From: an uncultured Clostridia bacterium
GTDB taxonomy: Bacteria > Bacillota > Clostridia > Christensenellales > UBA1242
Length of the DNA: 5,637 nucleotides
Assembly (NCBI GenBank): GCA_947630075.1
Contig: CANRGF010000067.1
Span: 1-5,637 of the forward strand
Reading direction: 5' to 3'
Shown here in pieces: positions 1 through 5,627 of the stretch. The first letter of the stretch is position 1. The number at the start of each line of letters is the position of its first letter. The notes below the pieces were generated by a model that ran no database searches, was not told the DNA's origin, and saw nothing but the letters and a program-made list of their open reading frames with translations. Made by a program: the position numbers and the translations under genes.

Positions 1-1023
1 AAAGATGAGGCGTTGTTGAAGGAAAGCAAGGTTGAATTTGTTTTGCCTAAAGAATTTGATTGCGACTATTATAGGTCGAAAAGAGATGTCTATCACTATT
101 CTTCAATCGAATACCATGAATGGAAATGCTTTGAAAGATATTCTTGTGCGGTTTATGAGTTTTATAGGCAGGTTGTCCGTGCCTATTATGAAGTTTTTAA
201 GCAGGGCGTAAGCAAATTGCCAAATTTTGAAAAATCTTGCCTTAACTTAAAGGAAGAAAATTTGGATGAGATGGCGGAAAATGTTGAGCGGGCGGAAGCC
301 GAATTAATTCGCCAATTCTCTCGTGGCAGACGCACAATTAAAGCCAAATTAAACAAACACGCCACACTTAACCATCTAACAGACTACGCTGCGCGAGCAT
401 GGGTGATGTTTTATGCACTGAAGAAAAAACTATATTTTCATGATTCAATCAATTTTAAGCGCGCTTATCAACAATATAATTTAGAGGGAGATAAAGATAA
501 ATTAAGGGCTTTCCGTGGCAGAGAAATGATGAAATATAAGATCCACACGAATGTGCCACCAAATTTCTTAATTGTTAGATTTCATCATCCGTCATCAATT
601 TATGAGGGAGTGGATGACATCGCAATTCTAAACGACCTAGTTAAAAATGCGGGTGGTTTCACCACAGATGAGTATGACACAATCATTTCAAATAAAGACC
701 TGCAATCTTTAAATCAAAACTATGGCAACCTTATAATGGTTTATCGACACTATGCTTATATAAATAGTTTAATTGCTAGCATAAAGCGCATTGCTGATTA
801 CTATTACACTTCGCAAATCAACTCGTATGACATATTCATCCAAAGAGATAAAGATAAAGGTGAGGATATGTATGAGCAGGCAAAAAATTATTATGAATTG
901 ATTTGCAACCTATCCACGAAAAACTATGGCGAGCCATTTGAGTTTGACCTAGAAAATTTAAAGAAAAAGCTTGAAGATGTGCTAAAATTTTCAAAAAAAG
1001 CCTATGTTGAAACAAAAATTTAA
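1..1023 (+). CDS. Hypothetical protein, 5'-truncated by window edge (C-terminal 340 residues)
   Basis: I do not recognise this protein. The reading frame is open from the first base, and the four codons before the TTG at 13 (Lys-Asp-Glu-Ala) continue it. There is no ribosome binding site there, so the true start lies outside the window and the TTG is not a start. The visible part looks soluble and largely helical, with no signal peptide or clear membrane segment. Counting from the first visible codon, residues about 23-67 are very rich in Tyr, Phe and Trp. Residues about 84-122 are rich in Glu, Arg and Lys and could form an amphipathic helix or coiled coil. A shorter, possibly beta-containing stretch (VPPNFLIVRFHHPSS) lies near 185-199. 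The C-terminal 80 residues again look helical and charged. The gene ends in TAA at 1021-1023, inside the start of a terminator shared with the convergent gene. Codon use matches its neighbours, so it appears to be a real gene. Confidence 0.8.
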   Translation, partial: KDEALLKESKVEFVLPKEFDCDYYRSKRDVYHYSSIEYHEWKCFERYSCAVYEFYRQVVRAYYEVFKQGVSKLPNFEKSCLNLKEENLDEMAENVERAEAELIRQFSRGRRTIKAKLNKHATLNHLTDYAARAWVMFYALKKKLYFHDSINFKRAYQQYNLEGDKDKLRAFRGREMMKYKIHTNVPPNFLIVRFHHPSSIYEGVDDIAILNDLVKNAGGFTTDEYDTIISNKDLQSLNQNYGNLIMVYRHYAYINSLIASIKRIADYYYTSQINSYDIFIQRDKDKGEDMYEQAKNYYELICNLSTKNYGEPFEFDLENLKKKLEDVLKFSKKAYVETKI

Positions 1024-1047
1024 ACGCAACAAATGTTGCGTTTTTTT
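1022..1047. terminator. Bidirectional intrinsic terminator between convergent genes
   Basis: The inverted repeat AAACGCAACA / TGTTGCGTTT (1022-1031 and 1034-1043) is perfect. With a realistic four-base loop it gives a stem of about nine base pairs, followed on the + strand by a run of seven T (1041-1047). Read on the - strand, the same hairpin is followed by TTTAAATTTTTG, which is also U-rich. The hairpin begins in the TAA stop of the upstream + gene and ends two to three bases before the stop of the - strand gene (1046-1048). It can therefore end both transcripts. Confidence 0.85.
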
Positions 1048-1864
1048 AAAATTCAATAATTTTTAAATCCTTTGCGTCTTGAAAAACGATATAATAGCCA
1101 TCGCTCAAAGGGTCATCTTTGTCTATCGGCAACCATTGATAGTTTTTGCCTAGCTCTTCACTTGGAGACACATTATATTTGCTTTTAACTGCATAACAAA
1201 TAAATTTAACTTCTTCATTCTCATAAATAGCACCGAGCGAATATTCTCCATTTGGCATGCAAACAAATTTACCAGTTTCAATTAAATTGTTAAGTTCATC
1301 GTTTGGCTGGTTGTGTTCAAAGATAAATTTAAGTTGTGGCAAAATTTGCTCCAAAATTGATGGGGCAACTTTTTTAGGCTCTTCACTTTTTATCTCGTCA
1401 GTTTTATCATTTTCTTCGATATCTTCACAAATTTGAGCGTTTTTTTGTGGATTTTCTTCTAAATTTATTAAATTTTCATCTTTTTCTTCATAAAATGTTT
1501 GCTTATATGTGCAGTTTTCATAGTTTTGTTGTTCGTCTGTGTCATTAAAATAATATCCTGCATAAGTGCCACCCGCCAATAACACCTCGTTGTTGCAGTC
1601 GGTTTTTATTATTGCCGAATAAAAGTCGCCATCCATATCAAAATCGCCCGCAAAAGAACTTTCGTAAAATCCGCCCCTATCTAGTAGATTGGCAACCGAC
1701 ACTTCATCATTGTGATAAATGCCAATTTTAGCGTAGCGGTTTAGTTTTTCCGCATTATAGAGCCTCAATTTGCATTTTAAAATGCCATTTTCCTGCGATA
1801 GGGTTAAAATCCCTCTTCCTTCGCCTTTCGTTTGACTAGAAATTATAATTGTTTTGCTTTTCAT
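1046..1864 (-). CDS. Two-domain hypothetical protein with acidic linker
   Basis: This is a complete 272-residue protein whose function I cannot name. An N-terminal domain (about 1-107) has alternating hydrophobic strands and a Gly-rich end (LAGGTYAGYYF, 96-106), and it looks like an all-beta fold. It is joined by a low-complexity, Glu/Asp/Asn-rich linker (about 108-165) to a C-terminal domain (about 168-272). The latter contains LIETGKFVCMPNGEYSLGAIYE (194-215, written in part: GKF..PNGEYSLGAIYE), a conserved-looking QWLP (243-246) and a GYYIVFQDA end (256-264). There is no signal peptide or membrane segment, so it is probably cytoplasmic. The start is secure: an in-frame TAG at 1895-1897 lies eleven codons upstream with no other ATG between, and the next Met is residue 77. 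No ribosome binding site precedes the ATG. Instead TATAAT lies exactly six bases upstream, suggesting a leaderless mRNA. From memory, similar proteins occur in uncultured gut Clostridia, but this is not checked. Confidence 0.85.
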   Translation of the reverse strand: MKSKTIIISSQTKGEGRGILTLSQENGILKCKLRLYNAEKLNRYAKIGIYHNDEVSVANLLDRGGFYESSFAGDFDMDGDFYSAIIKTDCNNEVLLAGGTYAGYYFNDTDEQQNYENCTYKQTFYEEKDENLINLEENPQKNAQICEDIEENDKTDEIKSEEPKKVAPSILEQILPQLKFIFEHNQPNDELNNLIETGKFVCMPNGEYSLGAIYENEEVKFICYAVKSKYNVSPSEELGKNYQWLPIDKDDPLSDGYYIVFQDAKDLKIIEF

Positions 1865-1870
1865 ATCTCT

Positions 1871-1876
1871 ATTATA
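1871..1876 (-). promoter_or_regulatory. -10 box of predicted leaderless promoter for the 1046-1864 gene
   Basis: On the - strand, TATAAT (1876 down to 1871) is followed by six bases, AGAGAT, and then the ATG at 1864. Transcription normally begins six or seven bases after the -10 box, which would put the first RNA base on the A of the start codon. No good -35 element sits at 16-18 bp. TTGTCA (1903 to 1898) matches five of six consensus bases but is 21 bp away. The AGAG in the spacer is too close to the ATG to be a normal ribosome binding site. An alternative -10, TAGAAT (1896 to 1891), would give a leader of roughly 20 bases, still without a ribosome binding site at usable spacing. Confidence 0.5.
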
Positions 1877-2015
1877 TAATGCTAAATTTTTATTCTATGA
1901 CAATTTTTTTGACATAATCTATCCAAAAAAGTCATATTTTAAAGTTTTTTTTAACTTGCTGACGAATTGTTTAAAAATCTAGATGAAAGAAATAATTTAT
2001 AATGCTTAAACTTAA

Positions 2016-2044
2016 TTGACAACTTTCATTTTTTGTGTTAAAAT
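2016..2044 (+). promoter_or_regulatory. Near-consensus SigA-type promoter for the lipoprotein gene
   Basis: A perfect TTGACA -35 (2016-2021), a 17 bp spacer and TAAAAT -10 (2039-2044, one mismatch), with an extended TGT at 2036-2038, form a textbook housekeeping promoter. The predicted transcript starts near 2051, leaving a leader of about 20 bases that carries the GGAG site. It should give strong constitutive expression unless a repressor is involved. I see no clear operator repeat around it. The rest of the 206-base intergenic region (about 1904-2015) is AT-rich and shows no gene. Confidence 0.85.
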
Positions 2045-2061
2045 AAACAAAGTATTTTTGC

Positions 2062-2065
2062 GGAG
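2062..2065 (+). promoter_or_regulatory. Ribosome binding site of the lipoprotein gene
   Basis: GGAG lies five bases (AATTT) before the ATG at 2071. It fixes the start and shows that the organism uses normal Shine-Dalgarno initiation. This makes the absence of such a site before two other genes in the window meaningful. Confidence 0.8.
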
Positions 2066-2070
2066 AATTT

Positions 2071-3498
2071 ATGAAAAATTTATCTAAAATCTTTATATGC
2101 TTAATTTTATGTGTATTAACGCTTGGGTTGGTGAGTTGTGGCAAGAAAAACGAGCAGCCGCACCCAACATCTCAAGAAATAACATATAGCAATGGTGGCT
2201 TGGCTGTGAGAAAAGGCGATTTTCTTTATTTCGTCAACGGCTATCAGTCGGCAAACGACTTGAATATGGATGATGCCAATAGGGAAGACAAATTCACCGT
2301 GGGTGCGCTCATGATGGCAAAGCTTGATTCTTATGGCAATCCAATCTTAAATGCAGATGGTAGGTTGGACGATCAAAATTGCTGGGTCATATCGGATTCT
2401 TTGTGCGGTTTTGAAGCCACGGGGTTATATGTTTTTGGCGATTATCTATATTTCACTGGCTCTTGCCTTAGAGAAGAAATTCCAGAAATTGGTGGTTGGG
2501 CAAACAAACGAGTGTTGTTTTATAGAGTTAAGTTAGACGGCTCAAATAAGGTTGAAGAGCTTTATGAAAGCCAAACTTATAATGAAAATCTTGAGTATTC
2601 ATTCTATTCAAATGGAACTTCCACATTCCTTGTGGTTTATGAAAAAGGCACTCTTTTAGGTCAGGAAGATGAGGAAAATCCAAAGGCAAACCGCTTAATA
2701 AGAATTGATGTTGGTGGCAAGAAGGCAGGTAAACCGGTTGAAGTTGCCACAGATATTGATAGTGGCAATTTATTGTTGCCAGACGCAAGAATTGCAAACG
2801 CTTATGAGAATATCTATTATCTCACTTCGAGCGATGGGAAATACACAATCAATAGGCTAAACGCCATCACGGGCGATGTGAACTCTTCCTTCCATGTCGA
2901 AACTCGTCAAATCACCCTAAAAGCAGTGGTTAGCGGATATGTTTTCTTTGAAATGGATGCAAACCCAAATGTGCAGGCTGGCAAAAAGTTATATTATTGT
3001 GATGCCTCAGGCAACGCAAATTCTTGTTGGACGGGCTCAGATTTATATAGTTTCTATTTCACATTAGATGGTTCAACAATAGTTGCCACACGCGATGACA
3101 AAGTTTACTGCGCTTATGCTTGGCACGACAATCTAACTAGCGAGGGTTGCACCAGCAAACTTATTCTCACTGAAAGTGGCATAAATGTGATAGGCTTCAC
3201 CAGGTCAAAACTTGTTTATTATAATTCAGATAATGAAGTTAAAGCAATCGCCTTCCCAAATGCGTTTAGTTTTGGTGCTGAGGCAGAATTAATTGCCAAA
3301 CTTGAAGATGCGGACATGGAGAGTTTTGACATTAGTGCAGACGATGAATATATTTATTATTATAAGACGTCTAATTCAAATAAATATTTGCACAGGTTGA
3401 AGGTGGAAAACAACAATGGAGCAACCGAGCAAATGATTGGCATATATTTGGAAGCAGACATTCCTTCCGCTGATGATGAAACAAAAGAAGAGGATTAA
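2071..3498 (+). CDS. Secreted lipoprotein, probable beta-propeller-like extracellular domain
   Basis: This is a 475-residue lipoprotein. It has a short basic start (MKNLSK), a hydrophobic core (residues 7-20) and a lipobox LVSC ending at Cys23, the predicted site of lipidation and signal peptidase II cleavage. The mature protein would sit on the outer face of the cytoplasmic membrane. The rest is a series of beta-strand segments of the form 'x-YLYF/IYY/VYC ... Asp-Gly ... L-R-L': for example DFLYFVNG (50-57), DYLYFTG (124-130), RVLFYRVKLDG (147-157), NIYYLTSSDGKYTINRL (247-263), KLVYYNSDNEVKAIAF (380-395) and EYIYYYKTS (426-434). Such repeats are typical of Firmicutes lipoproteins annotated DUF5050 or propeller-like; that assignment is an inference. 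No catalytic motif is visible. The C-terminal tail is acidic (ADDETKEED), and its last codons form half of a terminator stem. It is transcribed alone from the promoter at 2016-2044. Its ligand or role is unknown. Confidence 0.9.
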   Translation: MKNLSKIFICLILCVLTLGLVSCGKKNEQPHPTSQEITYSNGGLAVRKGDFLYFVNGYQSANDLNMDDANREDKFTVGALMMAKLDSYGNPILNADGRLDDQNCWVISDSLCGFEATGLYVFGDYLYFTGSCLREEIPEIGGWANKRVLFYRVKLDGSNKVEELYESQTYNENLEYSFYSNGTSTFLVVYEKGTLLGQEDEENPKANRLIRIDVGGKKAGKPVEVATDIDSGNLLLPDARIANAYENIYYLTSSDGKYTINRLNAITGDVNSSFHVETRQITLKAVVSGYVFFEMDANPNVQAGKKLYYCDASGNANSCWTGSDLYSFYFTLDGSTIVATRDDKVYCAYAWHDNLTSEGCTSKLILTESGINVIGFTRSKLVYYNSDNEVKAIAFPNAFSFGAEAELIAKLEDADMESFDISADDEYIYYYKTSNSNKYLHRLKVENNNGATEQMIGIYLEADIPSADDETKEED

Positions 3499-3516
3499 TC
3501 CTCTTCTTATTTTTTT
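3485..3516. terminator. Bidirectional terminator overlapping both convergent stop codons
   Basis: A perfect 24-base palindrome spans 3485-3508 (arms AAGAAGAGGATT / AATCCTCTTCTT). As RNA it forms a nine or ten base pair hairpin with a small ATTAAT or TTAA loop. On the + strand it is followed by ATTTTTTT (3509-3516). On the - strand it is followed by TTGTTTC, which is also U-rich. The left arm encodes the last Lys-Glu-Glu-Asp of the lipoprotein, whose TAA (3496-3498) lies at the centre. The right end contains the stop codon of the convergent gene (3507-3509). Confidence 0.85.
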
Positions 3517-4247
3517 GCTTTTTTTGCTTTCTTATCTGCCGTCTTTAATTTGGCAGGAGTTGGTGCTTCTCTCGTTAACTTGCGAGCTATCATAATTTTG
3601 GTTTCGCTTGTTGGAGTTAGCTCTTTGCAATAATGATTTAATTTGTTTATCACATCGTCAAAATCAGGATTGGTGGCTTCCGCGCTGTGCTGATAAATTG
3701 TCAGTATATTCGCCTTTGCTTTCACCTTGTTTTCAAAGTTGGTGTACACGTCCTCATCAAAAGAATATGTGATTTTCAGCCCTGTGATGTTTGTGCTTCG
3801 ATATTCGCGGCTGACCGTTTCAATAGTATATGCGGGGCGAAGCCTTTTGAGTAAAAATTCTGGATCAAATCTCAGTGAAGACATAAACATCGATTTAAAG
3901 CTTTCAATTAAAAACGATTTATATTTAATTGGGTTTTCGTGCGGCTTGATTGGGTTTGTGAAATGCTTATATTTTGTGCGCAAAGTGTAAAGTGAAGTGC
4001 TGCTAATTTTTTCAGTTGCCATGTTAAGCTCACAAAAATCGCCGATGTGCGTTTTGAAGAGCACAATATTTGATTTTTGCAAGTCGTGTTCAGGTGTGTC
4101 GTAATAAATAAACGTTTTGTGAATTTTTTCTTCAAACGCCATAGTGTACTTTCTAAAAAATTCGTTTACTTCCAAAACAGCCTTTCGCGTTTTTTCACTA
4201 AACATATAAAATCTTCGTTTTTGTTTGATTATCTCTAACTTGCGCAT
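3507..4247 (-). CDS. Uncharacterised protein, possible degenerate CYTH/VTC-like (triphosphate tunnel) fold, Lys-rich tail
   Basis: This is a 246-residue, strongly basic protein. The start at 4247 is chosen because AGAGGGG (4257-4251) sits three bases before this ATG. A longer frame would need a TTG at 4292 that is part of a probable -35 box. A second Met at residue 15 is possible but has no binding site. Features recalling CYTH/VTC proteins, which bind triphosphate or polyphosphate inside a beta tunnel, are FIYYDTPEHDLQKSNIVLFKT (46-66, resembling 'YYDTPdxxLxkxgixLRxR'), RPAYTIETVSREYR (137-150), GLKITYSFDEDVY (156-168) and a strand ILTIY (181-185) followed by P.FDDVINKL. The charged residues expected for catalysis are missing: the N-terminal ExExK/RxExK is not clear, LRxR reads LFKT, and the late LEIK-like strand reads LTIY. 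If related, it is probably a non-catalytic or divergent member. The tail (about 223-246) is Lys/Ala/Pro-rich and may bind nucleic acid or polyphosphate. No signal peptide is seen. Confidence 0.8.
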   Translation of the reverse strand: MRKLEIIKQKRRFYMFSEKTRKAVLEVNEFFRKYTMAFEEKIHKTFIYYDTPEHDLQKSNIVLFKTHIGDFCELNMATEKISSTSLYTLRTKYKHFTNPIKPHENPIKYKSFLIESFKSMFMSSLRFDPEFLLKRLRPAYTIETVSREYRSTNITGLKITYSFDEDVYTNFENKVKAKANILTIYQHSAEATNPDFDDVINKLNHYCKELTPTSETKIMIARKLTREAPTPAKLKTADKKAKKAKK

Positions 4248-4250
4248 AAA

Positions 4251-4257
4251 CCCCTCT
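4251..4257 (-). promoter_or_regulatory. Ribosome binding site deciding the start at 4247
   Basis: Read on the - strand, AGAGGGG followed by TTT and ATG gives a purine-rich site whose AGAGG core is five bases from the start codon. This supports the start at 4247 over the upstream TTG (4292) or the internal ATG at 4205, neither of which has such a site. Confidence 0.7.
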
Positions 4258-4263
4258 AATAAT

Positions 4264-4292
4264 AGTTTAGATAAATTGCATAGAAAAATCAA
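4264..4292 (-). promoter_or_regulatory. Probable promoter of the 3507-4247 gene
   Basis: On the - strand, TTGATT (4292-4287) and TAAACT (4269-4264) are separated by 17 bp. Each box matches four of six consensus bases. Transcription would start about 10-15 bases before the ATG, which leaves room for the AGAGGGG site. It lies back to back with the methyltransferase promoter (-35 boxes only about seven bases apart), so the two divergent genes may compete for RNA polymerase. Confidence 0.45.
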
Positions 4293-4299
4293 GAAAATG

Positions 4300-4328
4300 T
4301 GGAAAATTTTTTATAAATTTGCTATAAT
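4300..4328 (+). promoter_or_regulatory. Extended -10 promoter giving a predicted leaderless mRNA for the rRNA methyltransferase
   Basis: TGC-TATAAT (4320-4328) is a perfect extended -10 element. TGGAAA (4300-4305) matches four of six bases of a -35 box at 17 bp spacing. The -10 box is followed by six bases (CTCAAT) and then the ATG at 4335, so the predicted first transcribed base is the A of the start codon. An in-frame TAA at 4314-4316 and the good match of the protein N-terminus to its family rule out an upstream start. No Shine-Dalgarno sequence lies in the 20 bases before the ATG. Confidence 0.7.
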
Positions 4329-4334
4329 CTCAAT

Positions 4335-5627
4335 ATGATTAGATTAAATGATAAATTTCTAACGAATATGCAACAGCTTTTAGGTGGCGAGTTTGAAGAT
4401 TTTTTGAAGGCAATGGATAATCCAGAGCAAAAAGCAATTTATGTGAATAAAAATAAGATTTCTTTAAAAGATTTTGCCTCAATTGCAGATTTTAAGCTGG
4501 AAAAAATCCCTTATGAAGACGGGTTTTATGTGAACGAAAAACTAGGCAAGCATCCGCTCCATCACGCAGGCGCATTTTATGTGCAAGATGCTAGTGCGAT
4601 GTTCACTATCAATTCAATAAAGTTCAATGGAAATGAGGCGGTGTTAGATATGTGTGCTGCTCCGGGTGGCAAAACCATCCAGATTGCAAATAGATTGCCC
4701 GAAGGGGTGCTTGTGAGCAATGAAATTGAAAAAAACCGCGCCAAAGTGTTATATTCAAATGTTGAACGAATGGGGCTAAGGAATGTGATAATTTCTAACG
4801 ACACACCTGAAAACATCGCAAAAGCGTATGCTAATAGTTTTGATGTTTGCTTGGTTGATGCTCCTTGCAGTGGAGAAGGAATGTTTAGGCGAGGTGAAGA
4901 GTATGTGGCGACATGGAATGAAAATCTCCCGCTCATGAACGCTCAAAGGCAACTTCAAATCTTAAATGAGGCGGACAAATGCTTAAAAGAGGGCGGGAAA
5001 ATCATTTATTCCACTTGCACCTATTCAAAACTCGAAAATGAGGGCGTGATAAGTGAGTTTTTAAAGGCTCATAAATATAGGTTGGTTAATATATCCGCGC
5101 CATTTAATAGAGGAATAGGCATCCCAGAAGCTGTTAGGATTTATCCTCATAAAAATAAGGGAGAAGGTCAATTCGTGGCAGTTTTGGTGAAACTTGCTGC
5201 AAACGACCTGTGCCCAAACCCAAATTTAAGGCTAAAAGAAGATTTTTCGTGCCAAAATACAATCAAAGAATTAAACTTGACGGCAAAATTATATGAATAT
5301 AATAATTCGGTATTTTGCGTACCAAATCTAGATTTTGTCAAAAAGGGCGTTAATTATATCACTTTGGGTGTCAATATGGGTGAAAAAGTGGGCAAAATTT
5401 TCAAGCCTAATCACTTTTTGTTTTCCGCCTTTGGAAATTTCTTTCACAAATATATAGATTTGCCATATAATAGTGAAGAAGCAAAAAAATATCTTCATGG
5501 AGAGCAAATTGAGGTTCATGAAACGGACGGATATGGCGTGGTGAAATTTAACGGATGTGCGGTTGGAGGGTTTAAAATAAGTGCTGGCGCATTCAAAAAT
5601 CTTTACCCCAAAGGGCTAAGAAATTGA
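4335..5627 (+). CDS. rsmF: 16S rRNA (cytosine-C5) methyltransferase, RsmF/YebU-like, RsmB/NOP family
   Basis: This enzyme transfers a methyl group from S-adenosylmethionine to C5 of cytosine in 16S rRNA, probably near the decoding site, as known for RsmF (C1407 in E. coli; nearby cytosines too in some bacteria). The 430 residues are complete and match Gram-positive RsmF in length. After an N-terminal segment (FLTNMQQLLGGEFEDFL, 8-24) come QDASAM (84-89) and the SAM-binding loop DMCAAPGGKT (105-114). Glu130 is the likely SAM-ribose ligand. The NOL1/NOP2/sun signature FDVCLVDAPCSGEGMFRR (169-186) includes Cys178, which assists product release, and STCTY (226-230) contains the nucleophile Cys228. 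IYPHKNKGEGQF (269-280) is also typical. GEGMF and the C-terminal PUA/ferredoxin-like part (about 300-430) favour RsmF over RsmB. All key residues are present. It is monocistronic in this window and apparently translated from a leaderless mRNA. The exact target cytosine cannot be read from the sequence. Confidence 0.95.
   Translation: MIRLNDKFLTNMQQLLGGEFEDFLKAMDNPEQKAIYVNKNKISLKDFASIADFKLEKIPYEDGFYVNEKLGKHPLHHAGAFYVQDASAMFTINSIKFNGNEAVLDMCAAPGGKTIQIANRLPEGVLVSNEIEKNRAKVLYSNVERMGLRNVIISNDTPENIAKAYANSFDVCLVDAPCSGEGMFRRGEEYVATWNENLPLMNAQRQLQILNEADKCLKEGGKIIYSTCTYSKLENEGVISEFLKAHKYRLVNISAPFNRGIGIPEAVRIYPHKNKGEGQFVAVLVKLAANDLCPNPNLRLKEDFSCQNTIKELNLTAKLYEYNNSVFCVPNLDFVKKGVNYITLGVNMGEKVGKIFKPNHFLFSAFGNFFHKYIDLPYNSEEAKKYLHGEQIEVHETDGYGVVKFNGCAVGGFKISAGAFKNLYPKGLRN

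Noticed and set aside
13..15. TTG as the start codon of the first gene
   Set aside because: The frame stays open to base 1 and there is no ribosome binding site; the gene is cut by the window edge.
1942..1957. Short inverted repeat AAGTT / AACTT around a T run, as an operator or terminator
   Set aside because: The arms have only five AT-rich base pairs, which is expected by chance in such sequence.
1998..2003. TATAAT as a second + strand promoter for the lipoprotein gene
   Set aside because: No -35 element lies at 16-18 bp; the nearest candidate is about 25 bp away, and the consensus promoter at 2016-2044 explains the gene.
2528..2797. 89-codon open frame on the - strand
   Set aside because: It lies entirely inside the lipoprotein gene, has no ribosome binding site and its translation is unlike a folded protein.
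3727..4135. Open frames of 87 codons (+) and 75 codons (-)
   Set aside because: Both lie inside the 3507-4247 gene in other frames and have no initiation signals.
4248..4292. N-terminal extension of the - strand gene (hydrophobic residues resembling a signal peptide)
   Set aside because: Its TTG start is part of a probable -35 box, and the AGAGGGG site marks the ATG at 4247 as the true start.
4577..4958. Two overlapping - strand open frames of 119 and 60 codons
   Set aside because: They are antisense to the conserved catalytic part of the methyltransferase and have no initiation signals.
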